Both the position numbers and the translations under genes were made by a program. Shown one piece after another: positions 22,346-34,600 of a stretch of 64,000 nucleotides of DNA. The stretch spans positions 58,007,441-58,071,440 of the forward strand of contig NC_052508.1 of the NCBI RefSeq assembly GCF_014356525.2, written 5' to 3'. The notes beneath the pieces were generated by a model. The model saw nothing but the letters and a program-made list of their open reading frames with translations, did not search any database and was not told where the DNA came from. The DNA is from Nilaparvata lugens. Lineage: Eukaryota > Arthropoda > Insecta > Hemiptera > Delphacidae. Each line of letters begins with the position of its first letter. The first letter of the stretch is position 1.

Positions 22346-23149
22346 TTATTGTTGTAGCGCTTTTTGATAGGAAGGGCACTCTCTGTCACCTACTTTGTGA
22401 TCGAAAGCTTTTTTATCATTGCGGCAATTTAAACATGAGGGCTTTTTGTCTCTATTAGGGCACTCTTTAACATCATGTCCTGTAGTGGAACAGTGAGCAC
22501 AGGTGTTTTGTGCTTGAGTGCAATGCTTACTGATATGTCCAATTTTTTGGCACTTGAAGCAACGAGAGACGGCAACATAGTCTCCAACTCGGCACACCCT
22601 CCAATCAATACCAATCCGCGATTTGTTAATAAATTCTTTTCTTAATTCACCAGTGCACTCCACTACCCAGTGCACGGTGTTTTTGTTTTTCGGTCCTATT
22701 TTAAAAATCGGCCTGAAGTTTTTCAAAAAATTTTCCCTACTTAATGACGATGACTCGAGATTTCTCTCAAATACATCGTTTGCCAATTCAGCAGCAGTTA
22801 TATCTGCAGCGACGTGATACAGAATTATTCTTGGCAATTTGGATTGTGGCTCGCTTACCTTTATGTTTGGATGTTGCAGGACCTTATCACCCAAAACATT
22901 TTCTTTATTGGCCCTTGGGTGAAGCACTAACAGCACACCCCCACCACGGACATCAACGGCTTTTTTAATGTTCAAATTTTGTTCACGGGTGATGTTCTTC
23001 TTTATTGTTTCTCGAATTTTTCCGCTTTGTTCCTTTTCCGTTCCATTTATTTTTGCTGGCTTCAGGATGATCACATTCTCCTTGGGTAACAGCTTCTTGG
23101 TCCGGGGCGGAGACTCCCTGGCTGCAGCAGTGGAGGCGGCACTCGACAA
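22346..23149 (-). pseudogene. Retrotransposon ORF1 (gag-like) with three zinc knuckles, 5'-truncated
   Basis: This frame of 267 codons ends with two CX2CX4HX4C knuckles (C197-C210 and C217-C230) and a third, longer CX2CX8HX6C knuckle (C239-C258), the usual triple arrangement of Jockey/I/R1-type ORF1 proteins. A basic N-terminal stretch and a pre-knuckle domain (GGGVLLVLHPRANKE, PRIILYHVAADI, WRVCRVGDYV) precede them. ORF1 proteins coat element RNA. There is no methionine codon in the whole frame; it opens at a TTG 18 bases after an in-frame stop, so the true start has been lost by 5' truncation. Confidence 0.85.
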
Positions 23150-23165
23150 TGTAGAATTATATATT

Positions 23166-24433
23166 AATTATCGATAGTTGTTTTCTTGATAAAAACAATT
23201 ATTACAGAATATTCTAATTGAATGATAGGAAAAATCATTTGTGAGTCTACACTTTTCGGTAACAGGAATAAACAGCTGCGGGCATGTGAAAAATGGAAAT
23301 TATCTTAGGATCCCAGGGTTTTTGTTAGATTCTTTATGGATTCTATTAGATTTCTATCAGATTATTTAATTGACCTTTCCTCTTTCCCACTTGAACTATT
23401 AATCAATTTTCCTTCGTGATTTCTTGTAGATAAAGCTTTCAAGCTTTTCAGTAGATAAAGCTTGTCAGTTCTTCCCGTGAACTTATAATCTCTCTTTAGT
23501 ATGAGCCGTAGACTATTTAATTTATTTCTATAACTCTATAACCACTACAATTATTTTTACAGTTTTCGTTTTAGAATTTGTAGCAGTTTGCATAGCTTTG
23601 CTGATATTAATTTGATTGATGTTTCGCGGTACAATAGAGGCTTTGTTTCCTCATGACATACAAGTAGGCCTACTTATTGTCTCTTTTCTGTATAGGGCTA
23701 CTTGTAATATAAATAGAAATAAAATTAAAAATCTCAGTAGAGATTTTTATTTTCATTTCTATTCAAGTAGGCCTACGTATGATAAAGGAACAGTCAGGAG
23801 TTCAGGTGTTCTATTATGTTGGAATCATTTTTATAATAGTTTGATTATTCTTGATAACTTGACAACAGTGGCCATAATATAAAGTGTATGCATAAGGACC
23901 TAGCGACCATTTTCACTATCTGGTCGTTGAATAACGATACTAGTAGTTTTGAATGAATACTTGAATGACTCACGAAATAAGTTTTCGGATCTCCAAAATG
24001 TCATACAGCATAGTGCATACTCAGTAACTAAGTTGAGTGCTAATTGCCTTTGTCCTAATGTATTTCTGCGAAATATTCAGCTTAATGGCTATTCATTTGG
24101 ATACTAGACAGCAGTAACACGTTTTTAATCACATGAATATGAGCATGAGAGATGAGTCAATGTGGAAATTCAATAAGAAGAGAGGCGTCTCCTTATATTG
24201 ACACAATGAACAAAGTGAGCAAATAGCGGAAGCTCAAATATAGGTAGGTCACAAAGTGCTGTAGTCAAAACTAGTAATGCCTAACCCCATAATATTCAAA
24301 CATTTATAATGATGGCTTTCCTTACATGGTTTTTCACCCGATTATGAAGAGATATGAGGAGAGAGCATCGTTAGCAATAATACGATTCCGAAATAATTAT
24401 TTGAGAACCGCGCATTTCGATTTAGACAGTAAA
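23166..24433. other. Gene-free AT-rich stretch
   Basis: No gene seen. A small hairpin at 23710-23765 (aaaaatctc facing gagattttt, each arm about 25 bases) shares its ATAAATAGAAA...ATCTCAGTA text with the long inverted repeat at 7392-7958, so it is a short relative of that family. Confidence 0.45.
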
Positions 24434-24635
24434 AGCGAACACACACATCAGCAGACGTATGTAGACTGACGTATTCAGATGGACGGAGAAAATTGAACAT
24501 CCGTATGCAATCGTGAGCAGACATAATATATGAAGACAGACGGATGTCTATGTGCGCTGCAACAGTCGAACACCTGTGGAGGGATTTTCCTCAGTCTGTC
24601 TACATACGTCCGTCTGTTGCTGTGTGCGTTTGTTT
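24434..24635. repeat. MITE-like element with imperfect terminal inverted repeats
   Basis: The left end (GCGAACACACACATCAGCAG followed by ACGTATGTAGAC) is repeated in reverse complement at the right end (GTCTACATACGTCCGTCTGT then GCTGTGTGCGTTTG). Length is about 200 bases with no coding potential. Confidence 0.6.
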
Positions 24636-25092
24636 GTCTTGAAGAGTTAGCAATAATACATTTAACCTATATCTATATGAGAAGAACCTCGTATTTAAAT
24701 TACACTTAGACATTAAACATAGTAATTAAACGCGTGTCTCATTTGAATTCTCTGTGATGTGTTTCCATCCTATATTCATTTGTTGCTTCAATATTTCATT
24801 GATTCACCACTGACGTATCTGCAACGTAGTCGACCAATATGGATTATGGGAAAAATAGGTGGTGTTTGAACCGTCGTAGAGATGTCTGTGGTTCAACCAA
24901 ATGTCATTATAAAAAAGTGAATTTATAGATTTAGGACACTTATAAATTCATTACCACCTTTGGCGGGCAGTACAAACAGCAATCTTGATTAGAGTTCGGA
25001 TGCACTCTTTGGAGTGATGAACCTCAACCTTGACGAAATAGCCGAGAAGCGACAATGATGTTCTTGCCAAGCGCAGACATCGCAGTCTAGAT

Positions 25093-25230
25093 CTAGATAG
25101 TTTTTGTTTGGTTGGGATTTCCCCTGGCTGATGACATTCGCAGCCTGCCTGGATAACCTCCTGAATTTCCCAAGTTGCCATCATGATAATCATCATCATG
25201 AAAATGGCGTGTAGCGTGTCCATTCGCCAT
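25093..25230 (-). CDS. Candidate small minus-strand coding start (45 codons)
   Basis: A minus-strand ATG at 25230-25228 has the strong insect context CAACAAAATGGCG and sits in a GC-rich patch. It opens MANGHATRHFHDDDYHDGNL and 25 further residues to TAG at 25095-25093. A second ATG eight bases further in opens an overlapping 90-codon frame (25223-24951). Neither is recognised. The composition of the first frame looks like a protein N-terminus, but no clear splice donor was found, so this may be an untranslated promoter region. Confidence 0.25.
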   Translation of the reverse strand: MANGHATRHFHDDDYHDGNLGNSGGYPGRLRMSSARGNPNQTKTI

Positions 25231-27839
25231 TTTGTTGAGTGCCGTTGCCGCCACGCCGTTACACTCCATTAGCCACTGTCTCTGTCTCTGTTTCGGTCAT
25301 CACCACTCCACTCACTCTTCGTAGCCTGGTCTAGGCCTACTGTAACATCCTGTCACTTCACTTTTCACTAGACTATTCCATCGCTCTATCATCTTCAAGT
25401 CTTTCTGTACTAGACAAACATCATTGAACGATCTGCAACGGTTCAAAGATTTAGGCCTACGCTAAGAAATTATCACGAAATTCTACAGCATTATTGAACG
25501 TCTGTTGGTTCACAGGTCACAGCTCTCAGCATTTGAGGTGTGATCGTGCTCCAAATAATAATGTAGATTTTCATTTATCGATTCTCGCTCTAGCACAGAT
25601 CTAACAGATCAATAATGTTTAGTTAGACATTTGTTCTAGCTATAGAGCTTTTGATATGTGTATGGCTGGATAGACTGATTTTATTCTGGATGATGTACTC
25701 TGTATTCTTACATATTCTATATTTTTCTATAGAGTTAACCTAAGAACAAGGTCAAAAAAAGACCGACTCATTTATAATCGTATATATATAAGATTATAAT
25801 CTCCTTATAAGGAGATTAAGATGAATATTGTTACTGTAATGCAGACAGTATTTAGTCAGAACGTGTTGCTGTGGAATTAGCATCTCAATGTCGTGCGCAC
25901 TGACCGGCCAGCGAAAGATTGAGGAATGATAGTGGCTCAAGGGTCTCCCCTAAACCACGCCAAACTCAACGTCACTAGTTTCTCAATTTTCAGAAACTGA
26001 TTTCATGCAAACCATTTTGAAAGTAACTTTCAAACACCCTCATAGAGTTAGTTTTACCTCAATGCTTCTAGTTTTTTATTAGAACGGCTAAATCAAAATC
26101 TACAGAATGGCTTGAGTTGAATTTGATTCATAGTTTAGAGAAGATGTGCAAAGATCCACATCAGACCTATTGGTCTCAGCAGAGAAACAGAAGAATTCTG
26201 CACAGTATTCATACTCATACAGTATCTAAATCGAATCATGGTTGACACTTTTAAACAATTTAAAAGATTATCCGTGTAACTCCTGTTTTTCAAGAGAACC
26301 CCTAATAAAAGTCAATCTCAAACCACATTCCAAGATTATATTATTAGAAGTTTTAAAATTAGAAGAAGACAGCTAAGAAAATAAACATCGGTAGAGTACA
26401 TTCACAAATACAGAACATGCGTTGAGATTTATGGCCTCTTTGTGGCTCAGATTCACTTTGAAGTGGACATGCGATTCGACATACAGTTAGCGGTCTGTTG
26501 GTGGGCGATTAGTATTGCTATTTGGACAGAGGAGGCCTGCCTGTAGGACGCGATGCTCTTTTGTCTCATTTGAAATGCTCTCGTCTCATTTATTCAGTAG
26601 GAAGTAGTTTCCAGCTTATCGATACGGCTGGCTTTTCTGTTTATCATCAGCCAAGTTTGTATCCAGACGATGAACTGTAGGTTGCTTTGAAGTGAAATAG
26701 GTTGCTGACTTTTGCCCATACCCCCATACCACCGGTGGGGTGTTGCTGTGTCGCTAAGAGGTGCTCAACCTATTTTCAGTGAAGGTTTCGTTGTCTTTTT
26801 GACTTCGGGTGATACTCATGAGTCTGCTCGGACTTGATGTTGTGTCAAGTTATTTGAAGCCCATCTCACATAAATTACTCTCTCAAGTTTATTAATAAAC
26901 TCGTAGTCGCCACTCTTTTTAATATTTTAATTAGGAATATTCAAAAACCGTCATGTTTTTATAGAGGGAACATCCTCGTATTTTTCTTTCTTGTGACTTG
27001 AGAGGGCATTTTATTTCTAATACCATATTCGTTCGATATCACCAAGAGGAACTCAGCAATTGATTAAGAGTTTCAAAACTTGACTTCATAATAGTAAAAC
27101 TTACTATGTTCTGTATTTTATGAGTATACTACTTCACTGTTTTGTCTCCAATTATAATCAAACTCTTCAACCACAATATTATCAATTTGATCCAGAAATT
27201 TTGTAATAATAAATAGCTACGAAACCTTATTTGATTGAAATAAAGTTAGAGAACGCACACACATGTGTTCTTATGAATTCTTTCTCTGTATTAATATGTA
27301 CATAGATTTATGTATAGATTAGTGAATTAAATATTATAGTTGAAAAACGGATGTGTCTCTTGACGTGATTTCACGTTTCTGGCCCTGGCGCTCAAGTTCT
27401 ATGCTTTAACAGATTTGAAGTTTCTCTGTTTGTGTCAAACTACGTGTACGTAGTACATATCAGTGGTACCAACGTATGTACGTGTCACATAACAGTCAGA
27501 AAATGTAATTACATTTCTATTCTCTATGCATATCGAGTTTGAACAGAGAAATACATTCTATTCTCTCTGCATACAGAGTTTGAACAGAGAAAAGTTGGTC
27601 GGAAAGTGTGTGAAGTTCAAGTTTCATTTGTTTGGCGTGGATAATGCAGGTCATGATGGTGCCGTTCGGTAATATTTCGTGAATGTTGTGTCTACGGTAA
27701 ATGAGTGTCGAATTGGGGAAGGGAGGGTTTCACTGTATCGAGACACACTGAGTTTGGGGCGAAAAGATGCAGGTCATGCATGGATAGGCTGCTGACTACT
27801 GAAGGGGTGCTTGGAAGATGGATGAAGTAAATTTGGGAA

Positions 27840-28130
27840 GTAGGCAGACTGGTATGTTGGCGCGGGGTCATTGGCCTCGCGGTGTGGCGGGGGGGGGGGG
27901 GTGGAACGCAGAGCCAACGACCCAGCCGATACACTCTCAAGCCGAAAATACTTGGCCCTGCTCTCGTACTCTGTTGTCGCAGTCGCTGTCTCTCAACTGA
28001 ACCCGCACACTTGGACCCAACTAAACCGGGGTCAGAGTTTCCCCCCGACACCTCTTTCCCCCGCAGCTGCCAGCTGGTGTTTCTCCACCCCTTCGCATCG
28101 ACGCCTCCCTGCTTCTATCCGTGGCAGGGC
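27840..28130. other. GC-rich island with a 13-G run
   Basis: This block is clearly richer in G and C than its surroundings and starts with 13 consecutive G (27889-27901). Several overlapping short frames occur on both strands, which is typical of GC-rich non-coding DNA. It may be a promoter or regulatory island; no core promoter pair as clear as at 15706 was found. Confidence 0.35.
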
Positions 28131-28468
28131 AGAACATGACTTGGGCATTTCACAGCATTTCGCTTGGCCACTTTCGAAATGATGTTTTCGCACGACATCG
28201 AAAACTATCTACCTAGCTATGTTGGGTATCGATTCTAGTTGATTTTGCTGATAATAATAGGAGGATGTACAGCGTACGATATTTTATTTCTCTCACTATG
28301 TGAGAAGCTGTTTGGTATCTGTTTGGAAGCTGTTGGAAACTGTTTGGTATCACTATCAATAGATTCTGATCGTTATTATAATTCATTTTTATCAGAACTC
28401 CTCAACCCTGAAATTATCACTGCTTATTCTCGAATACAGTACTTTATTCTACAGTACTAATATAGGCC

Positions 28469-28601
28469 TCAGTTGCACAAAAGCCAGTCAATTTTTAATT
28501 GTGATTAATTTCACGAAAACCAATTTAAGAAGGATTTTTCGAAAAGAAGGCTTCTCTGATTGGTTCTCGTGAAATTAATCACGATTAAAATTCAACCGGC
28601 T
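28469..28601. repeat. Complete small foldback (MITE-like) element
   Basis: The left arm (GCCAGTCAATTTTTAATTG, TGATTAATTTCACGAAAACC) is reversed in the right arm (GGTTCTCGTGAAATTAATCA, CGATTAAAATTCAACCGGCT) around a central AAGGCTTCTCTGATT. It is the fullest copy of the family also seen at 2440 and 16419. Confidence 0.65.
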
Positions 28602-31574
28602 CCAAGTCAACTGCATTATTGCATTATGACTAGTAGACTTTCTAAGATACTTCTTTGCTCTTTTTTATCTCATTTCTCCTTTGAGGCATTTACAAAGACT
28701 TTAAAAGCAAGAAAGCAATGTCCATATTTTCAACTTACCTATTTCCAACAAAAATCTGAATTCTATTTAGACAATTTATATTATGATGTTGAGTTTTAAT
28801 CTCCAGGGGTTTTCCTCGTTCAGCATCCTGACAGGTTGGTTCTTTCTAGTTGGTAATTCTGGATTACGATTACTCTATCTATTTCGTGAATTTTCCTCAG
28901 TTTGCCGTCATTAGAATGCAACGAGTTTTACATTTACAATCCTTTGTATGATTTTGTTGACCTCTTCTCATTCACCTTCACCTCTACATTGCCAACCAAC
29001 TGCACGTGCTCTTTGTCTTATTGAAGAATGAGGACAGAATAGCTATAATGCCCCGCGTGCATCTCATTATCATCATTATAACTATTATGATTTCCAAACT
29101 TGTTCAAGTGGGGACATTTCATAGTTTCCTATTCCTAGTGCCGCTATTTTATTTTGCACATTTTTTTAATATTACAGAACATAGATGCACTATGTTATAC
29201 AGTATTTTTGCTCAGTAAGAAATCATACAGTACAGTTGTTTTCTATAATGATAAGTATCCTTTATTTTGGAATAGTTCGAACATTATTTCTCTTTTCTCC
29301 CTCATTAATGTAATCAACATTTCCTCTTACTTCCATAATTCAAAAATTTTCTCTACAGAAACTACACTCTCTCTCATTTATAGTCACAATCTGAATATTG
29401 ATTTCTACTGCTCGTGACTTGAATGACGTTCGATCGCTTGAACTGGAGAATAAAAATGTAAAATCAAGTTCAAGTCACAAAAACAATATACATTTTAGGT
29501 GAAAATGTGAATTAAGAAATTGATTACAATTCTATGGATAAAGTATATTCAATTCTAGAACAAGAGTAGCTGTCTGTATAATATTACTCATTACTCTCCT
29601 CTCCTTCAGATATCAGGATTCGGAAACATTTAAATCTCTAGACTCGAACAGTTAGTTCTGAGCCCTTTTTGTCTGAGATACATTTATCCACTTATCAGTT
29701 CTCAGATTCAGATTATCAGATTCCAATTGCACAAGTTTTACTTAGAGTTAAGAGGTTATTAGAGATTAGAGGTAGAGGTCAACAAATTTCTGAGAGACCA
29801 AACAGAAAACATAATCCTACATCCAGGTCTTCTACTTTTCAGTCTTTCCCAACACAAAGTACTCCTATGGATGTTCCCTAAGCTCCCCCTTTCATGAATG
29901 ATGTTGTTCGCTCCTCCTCAGACGCCACTGTCGATTAACGTTTTTCTGATTCTTGAACAATTTTTTTGGGAGAATGCTTTACAGTAGTATTGTTAAAATT
30001 TTTGACTAGAAATGTCTTTGTTTGAGTCAGTAGATAATGTTAATATTGTAGTGGGTGACCCTAGACGTGCGTGTTTGAGTGTCGGCAACCAACCATCCAA
30101 GCAGCCAATAGCAGCAAGGCATGGCTGGGACGCTTCCTGTCCCAGATACCAACACGCGCATTCCTCGCATTCATAAAATAGCTCATTTTATATTTAGAAG
30201 ATCTAATCTTAGCAAATTATTCCCCGCGCTCTTGGAACGTTCACCGATTTTTTTCATCTGTTCCTAGTATAGAATCTAATTCATCGGGCTGTGCGAACAA
30301 GATGTCTAACTTTTAGGACTGCTATTGACAATTTCTTATTGTTTTGTCGTCTGGCTATAGACTTCTCTCCAACACCCATTACCCATACAACTTTAGCTAC
30401 CCATGTAGACCAGAATACTCTATGTCTACGTAAATGAACTTGTACAGTAGTAGAAATGGTAAATACGAAATGTACTATTGAATAGTTATCATAGTGTATT
30501 AACATGTTTGATTCAGATAATGGGTTATTTTGAGCATTAGTTGAACCGAAGGCCTACTTACAAAACTATTCGTAGCAAAAACCAAGAATGAATCCAGTAT
30601 TCGGTATTGAAACTTGAACAAATAAATAGGCAATAGATCAGCAATAAGTAGGTCAAATAATAGATGGATTATCAAGTGAGATGTTTGAAATAATCTGAGA
30701 TTTATGTAGAAAGTAAAAATATTGTAATTGTAAATAATTTGTGACTCCTTTGTTTTAAAGCATATCATTATTAATAAGATTGAGTATTAAATAAACCATT
30801 GATAAAAAAACAGAAATCTAAATAAATGAACTCTCAAATCTTAGGAAGTGGGATAGGACCAAAACCTATGAGTTATTATTGTGTGATTTTCTGTCACGTT
30901 AATCGATTTCACCCCAATTGTAGAACAGACAAGAGTATGCAATCCAGCATCTCTAATATGTGAAGGTCTGGGCGCAGGGATCAGCTGAGCGTGTTTTCTG
31001 GCCGTGGGATATTTTTTCTCGTCATTCCGAAGGTGAATGTCCTGGCGGCTGAAGGGTGTCTGAGATCTACTCTCCCCCCACCACCCTTGCCGTCGTCTTT
31101 TGAGGGTTGTTCCCACAAGTCACCCCTCATTCAATATACCTGCTACTTTTGGCCTGTCTCTATTTTAGTTGAATTCAAGCACTGCTTCTATGCTCAGGCC
31201 AATTCTGCCTCGGGCTCAGCCAGTCTGGCTTTTTTCATTTGTTGACTACTTGTCTTCTGGTTTGGGCTGATCCCGTCTCGCGAATATCTGTAGGGTGGCA
31301 TGATCCATCCAACAGTGGGGTGATCTGGCATTACAATAATACAGTTCTTCAGGTTAGTGGGACATTGTATTTCTCCTCCTAGTCGGCTGTCAGTGCGACC
31401 CTCTTTCTGCCAAATGCCTTCTCTTTTTTTCTTTTTCCCTGACAAGAAACAGGGCTGGTGATGATCCACCTTCCCACTTCAGCCCTCTCAACATACTTGA
31501 AAGATTCCTCTGATTTACATGAATGGAAAATTTATATCACTTTCTTGTATCAACTACAATATTATGATTGGATT

Positions 31575-31607
31575 ACAAGAATGAAATGGAATGCATTTCA
31601 TTCTTGT
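31575..31607. repeat. Perfect 14-bp hairpin
   Basis: ACAAGAATGAAATG and CATTTCATTCTTGT are exact reverse complements around a 5-base loop, followed by a further direct copy of the CACAAGAATG end. Too short for a microRNA precursor. Confidence 0.5.
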
Positions 31608-34600
31608 GATTTCACAAGAATGTGCGATTTTTCAAATACAATTTTTAAGCATTCATTTGTCTCGAAAACAGTGTCATTGGATGATTCATAGAAGTATTGC
31701 CAAAGCTGAGATAACTGGCTAGTTAATATCCAACACACGTTTCCCATGAGCTGTTTATTATCTACGATAACCAGAGCTCGTTCAAAAAAGTTAAAGATAA
31801 AGAATTCCAATATTTACGTCATAATGACGAGAACCCATTCAAAAAATATGGCTTTTGTGTTGAATTACTACTTGAAATTTTTACTCATATTACGTCATAA
31901 CGACCAGAAATTTTTAAACGTGAATTTCTTGTCTCTTGGAAACAATAAATATTGAATTTCTTATCGAATTTTCTAACATAAATTATAAGCAAATGGCTCA
32001 TAAGCTTTTGTAGCGAGGGCGACTGAAGTCTCTTGCTTCGGCTTATCTGTTATTTATTACTGACATTCTTTAGGATATTTAATATGAATTCAACGAATGT
32101 TTAATCGTTGAAAGTCTAGATTATTTCATTTAAACACATAGTATTTTATCCATCTGCAGACACGGCTGAAGGTTGTGGATTGATCACTGATCAGTAATCG
32201 TACGTTGAAGGTATAGAACATTTCTTTTACAAAGTCGATCTATGTACTATAACTAATTATTGAACTTCCAGTTTTATTGAAGTAAATTTTTCAGTGAAAT
32301 TTTTTTAATGAACAACACTAATTTACAGAGCAACTAGTAGTCACTACACGAATTTCAAATTGAAAGTTGAAATAACCTTTCTGCTCTTTGCCAAAAATGA
32401 TAAATTGACTGGAGAAAGTGGATACTGGGTGCTTGTTGCAATAAAAAAGAAGACAGATACTTTGGAGACATACTATAATATTACTGTATTGGTTTGTGCA
32501 CTTATCAGTTTCTGCACGTTTTATGAAAATACTTTACTTTATTTCTTATTTTATCCTTGTGAAAACAATTCGAATAGTAGTAATCTCTCATGCAACCGTG
32601 AACTAGTGAAGCAGCCGTATGAATGACATTAAATTCATATTCCTTTTGCATTTCATAATAAGTTGAAAGATGGAACGTAGAATCTCTGGTCAGCTTATTA
32701 TTGCATAGGTAGTTGAGTGAGAAAAGGCTTGTGACTATATTCAATTTAGTACGATTATGTTGTTCATAACTTCAAGTGAGAAATTTCTTGGTTGATGAGA
32801 GTATTTTTTAGAAAAATATTAAAAGCTATGAATCAAGTTCATACTTGAAGTTATTTATTTGTGATCGTAAGTAAGTCTTCCACAAGATTTGTACTGTATG
32901 TCACATTCGATCAAGTCCTCTTCATGATGGAAAGTTTGTTCTATCTGATTACGTCACTCGAGTGGCCATCGGATTTCTATAGGACTCTGTTGAAATGCGG
33001 TACTCCGTACTTATTCTATCCGATATTCACCATTAAATTTATCCAATGATGCTGACCATTGAGCACGTTCGCGAATGAATGGACCGTATTTGGATTGTGT
33101 TATGAATAGACAGTATTATGGTTGACTCAAGTGGCTCTAAGTGAAGAATTGCCTGCATCTTTTTGTATTCCAATTAACGAAGTTTCGACTCCATTATACA
33201 AACCAGCTCTTCAGAAGACCATCTCTATGGTACGCTTGAGCCCCTATTGCTCTGAAAAGCATCTACAGAATAAGCTGGTGTGTGTTCAATTTTCAAAATT
33301 CTCTTATAAAATTGTAATAAAGTGTTTTTTTTCTTACAGGTATGCATTGCCATTCTTCGGAAATTCAGTACATCCCGTACATAATTATTCACGCTAGTTG
33401 TAAGTAATTCTTGTTATGAATATAAAAATATCGTCATACAACTCCATATAATATTATGAATGAAGAATATTTTCACTACTAAATGAATTCAATTATGGAT
33501 TGAATATTGGTCTTCATATCCATTTTGAAGTGCTCTGAAGACTTGTTTCATATAGTGTGTATCTGAATAGTATGGTACAAGTGGAACTACAGGATTCTCC
33601 ATGTTATTTTAATCCACTAATTTAAAAATTTGTTTACTCTTCCGACTGATAGCAAGTACAACATTTAGAAAAATATTAGGAAGAACTTATACAAATTAGG
33701 ATATGTTAGCTCTAATTTATAGAGGTTAGCCCTAAAATTTATAGTTCTAGCTATTAAGTGGTAGCCTACGCTAGAGTATAAGAATTTAATTCTCAATTCT
33801 TCTCAAGAATAGAATATTTTCTCTGAAAGATGGCAGTTTCTTATTTATTGTATCCCATTCAATAAATTTAATGAAAGATTTCATTCAAAATCACATTTTA
33901 GGAAATCGTATTTGAATTATTAGTAAATACTTAATCCTCGATAGTTTAATTTTGGGAAATTGAATCTCTAACCAAATTTTCACATACTACATAAGATCTC
34001 TTTTGCACTGCTATACTTCTGAACCATCCATCAACTCTTTTTCATCTGCCACTGCTTTGTCTACAAGATTCATAGCCTACCCACTTGTAATACAGTACAT
34101 CAACCGGTCTTTAGGAACAGAAAATTCCACTATCCTTTCAATTTTCTTCACTATGCGGGTTGCGGGCTCAGAAGTAATTTATGATACAATATAAAGATAT
34201 TGAACAACAGTACAGTTATGGTGTGAGTGAGTGATTCATGGCCCGCAATTTGAATGGCATGCTGGTTAGCTGAAAATGGTATGTGATCCAGTATAGTTAA
34301 TTTTTGGAAGAGTTCATTTAACAGACTTTACTTTAAAAATTATGAGTTTGTAACTTTACCCTCATGAAAGTATAGGATGAGATAAATAATAGCATGAAGA
34401 ATGGTAAAGAATAGATGTGGAATATTATTTCTATAAAAAAGTTTTCGGATTTTCCTCATGTTTCGTTTCTTTTGAAACATGAAACTCTCAACTCTCATGT
34501 CTCACTGAGATTTGCCTTTATAATGTCTTTCTGAACTCCCTTACTCACTGTGATGTTGAATCAGAACTGAATCCTGAATAGTAGAGAAGACGCTAGATTC

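Larger units (their letters stand above)
17095..23165 (-). mobile_element. Jockey/CR1-like non-LTR retrotransposon carrying an RNA-virus-type SF1 helicase, decayed
   Basis: Reading on the minus strand: ORF1 with three CCHC zinc knuckles, a linker region, a superfamily 1 helicase region of the kind found in alpha-like (tobamovirus-related) RNA viruses, ORF2 with apurinic-type endonuclease and reverse transcriptase, a 3' untranslated region, and a tail of GAAATT repeats at 17118-17095. There is no ribonuclease H domain. Several frameshifts and one in-frame stop show it is dead, and the 5' end is truncated. I recall published work from the Morozov/Solovyev group reporting viral helicase domains in ORF1 of Jockey-type elements of Hemiptera and in ORF2 of lepidopteran TRAS elements; this copy fits the first type. 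Element borders are approximate; the 5' border is placed near the loss of the ORF1 frame. Confidence 0.85.

Noticed and set aside
27692..28182. Four overlapping frames on both strands
   Set aside because: They occur in a GC-rich island with a 13-G run and show no domain; multiple overlapping frames indicate composition, not genes.
30841..31469. Two minus-strand frames of 91 codons
   Set aside because: They are GC-rich region shadows with low-complexity lysine/arginine text and no family match.
31575..31607. Short perfect hairpin considered as a microRNA
   Set aside because: The stem is only 14 base pairs with a 5-base loop, too short for Dicer processing, and it matches no known mature sequence.
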